Below the pieces are notes generated by a model. The model was not told where the DNA came from. It did not search any database and saw only the letters and a program-made list of their open reading frames with translations. A DNA stretch of 5,676 nucleotides from NCBI GenBank assembly GCA_035063885.1, contig JAPSFM010000182.1, positions 1 through 5,676 on the forward strand, written 5' to 3'. The stretch's first letter is position 1. The number at the start of each line of letters is the position of its first letter. This stretch comes from CAADGY01 sp900696665. GTDB lineage: Bacteria; Acidobacteriota; Terriglobia; Bryobacterales; Bryobacteraceae. This document shows positions 5,491-5,676 of the stretch, one piece after another. A program made the translations under genes and the position numbers.

Positions 5491-5676
5491 TAATGCGTGT
5501 GGTTCATTCCGTTCCCGGGGCTCGCTGAACGCCCGATGTTACGGTCCGACCGCTTTAGCCCAAGTTCGTCACCACAGGGACGAAACCCGGCCTAAGCCAT
5601 TGAAAACAGGTTTAGGCGGTTACCGAGTCTACACTACATTCGCGATTGAGTTGGAGATGGCTTGGCAGGTTGACGC
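5491..5676. other. Right-edge non-coding stretch
   Basis: No supported gene lies in these 186 bp. It holds the inverted-repeat cluster at 5549-5620. One plus-strand frame is open to the right edge with possible starts at TTG 5600 and ATG 5657, but neither has a properly spaced ribosome site. On the minus strand, short frames enter from the right edge and end at stops near 5629-5631 and 5612-5614. They are too short to judge and could be the tail of a converging gene. Confidence 0.45.
5549..5620. repeat. Cluster of inverted repeats with alternative stems after the MCDFSLH gene
   Basis: Three stems are visible. GCCTAAGCC (5590-5598) pairs with GGTTTAGGC (5609-5617) across a 10-nt loop, nine pairs with one G-T. 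TTCGTC (5565-5570) pairs with GACGAA (5579-5584) across an 8-nt loop. ACCGCTTTAGCC (5549-5560) can instead pair with GGTTTAGGCGGT (5609-5620), with one mismatch and two wobbles, enclosing the others. No T-run follows, so this is not a classical intrinsic terminator. It may still mark the transcript end or be part of a dispersed intergenic repeat. Confidence 0.45.

Noticed and set aside
5175..5528. Plus-strand open frame (117 codons) overlapping the MCDFSLH gene in another frame
   Set aside because: The translation is Gly/Arg-rich, typical of a shifted frame in high-GC DNA, and it lacks a ribosome site.
5510..5531. Weak hairpin CGTTC/GAACG right after the MCDFSLH stop as a terminator
   Set aside because: The stem is only 5 bp with a 12-nt loop and no T-run, so it does not meet the standard for an intrinsic terminator.
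5600..5676. Possible start of a new plus-strand gene at TTG 5600 or ATG 5657
   Set aside because: Only 25 or 6 codons are visible before the edge. GGAG directly abuts ATG 5657, which is too close for a ribosome site, and TTG 5600 falls inside a hairpin loop. It cannot be judged without the right flank.

Overview
The window is high-GC bacterial DNA dominated by one minus-strand operon for aromatic amino acid biosynthesis. Reading in the direction of transcription (right to left) the genes are trpC, trpF, trpB, trpA, an AroQ-type chorismate mutase, a type I-beta DAHP synthase (aroF) and the first 27 codons of tyrA, which runs off the left edge. All six complete enzymes keep the catalytic residues I could check. 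The order, the GC content and the type I-beta DAHP synthase recall Acidobacteriota-like genomes, but this taxonomic guess is from memory and only tentative.

The genes are packed tightly. trpC/trpF, trpF/trpB and trpA/chorismate mutase overlap by 4 nt (ATGA or GTGA), trpB/trpA overlap by 26 nt, and the chorismate mutase, aroF and tyrA are separated by 18 and 11 nt. Together they encode the entry reaction of the shikimate pathway (DAHP synthase), the branch-point enzyme to prephenate (chorismate mutase), the first committed enzyme of tyrosine synthesis (TyrA) and the last four steps from phosphoribosyl anthranilate to tryptophan (TrpF, TrpC, TrpB, TrpA). trpE, trpG and trpD, which would make phosphoribosyl anthranilate, are not in the window.

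Right of the operon is a 184-bp divergent intergenic region (4818-5001) with three separate inverted repeats. It is followed by a plus-strand gene (5002-5490) for a 162-aa uncharacterised protein that starts Met-Cys-Asp-Phe-Ser-Leu-His and has a strong Shine-Dalgarno sequence. The last 186 bp hold no convincing gene, but do contain a cluster of inverted repeats able to form mutually exclusive stems.

Most of the window is ordinary core metabolism. The parts most worth a second look are the uncharacterised Cys2 protein, the inverted repeats in the two intergenic regions, and the mixing of trp, tyr and DAHP synthase genes in one operon. I see no CRISPR array, mobile element, tRNA or rRNA.
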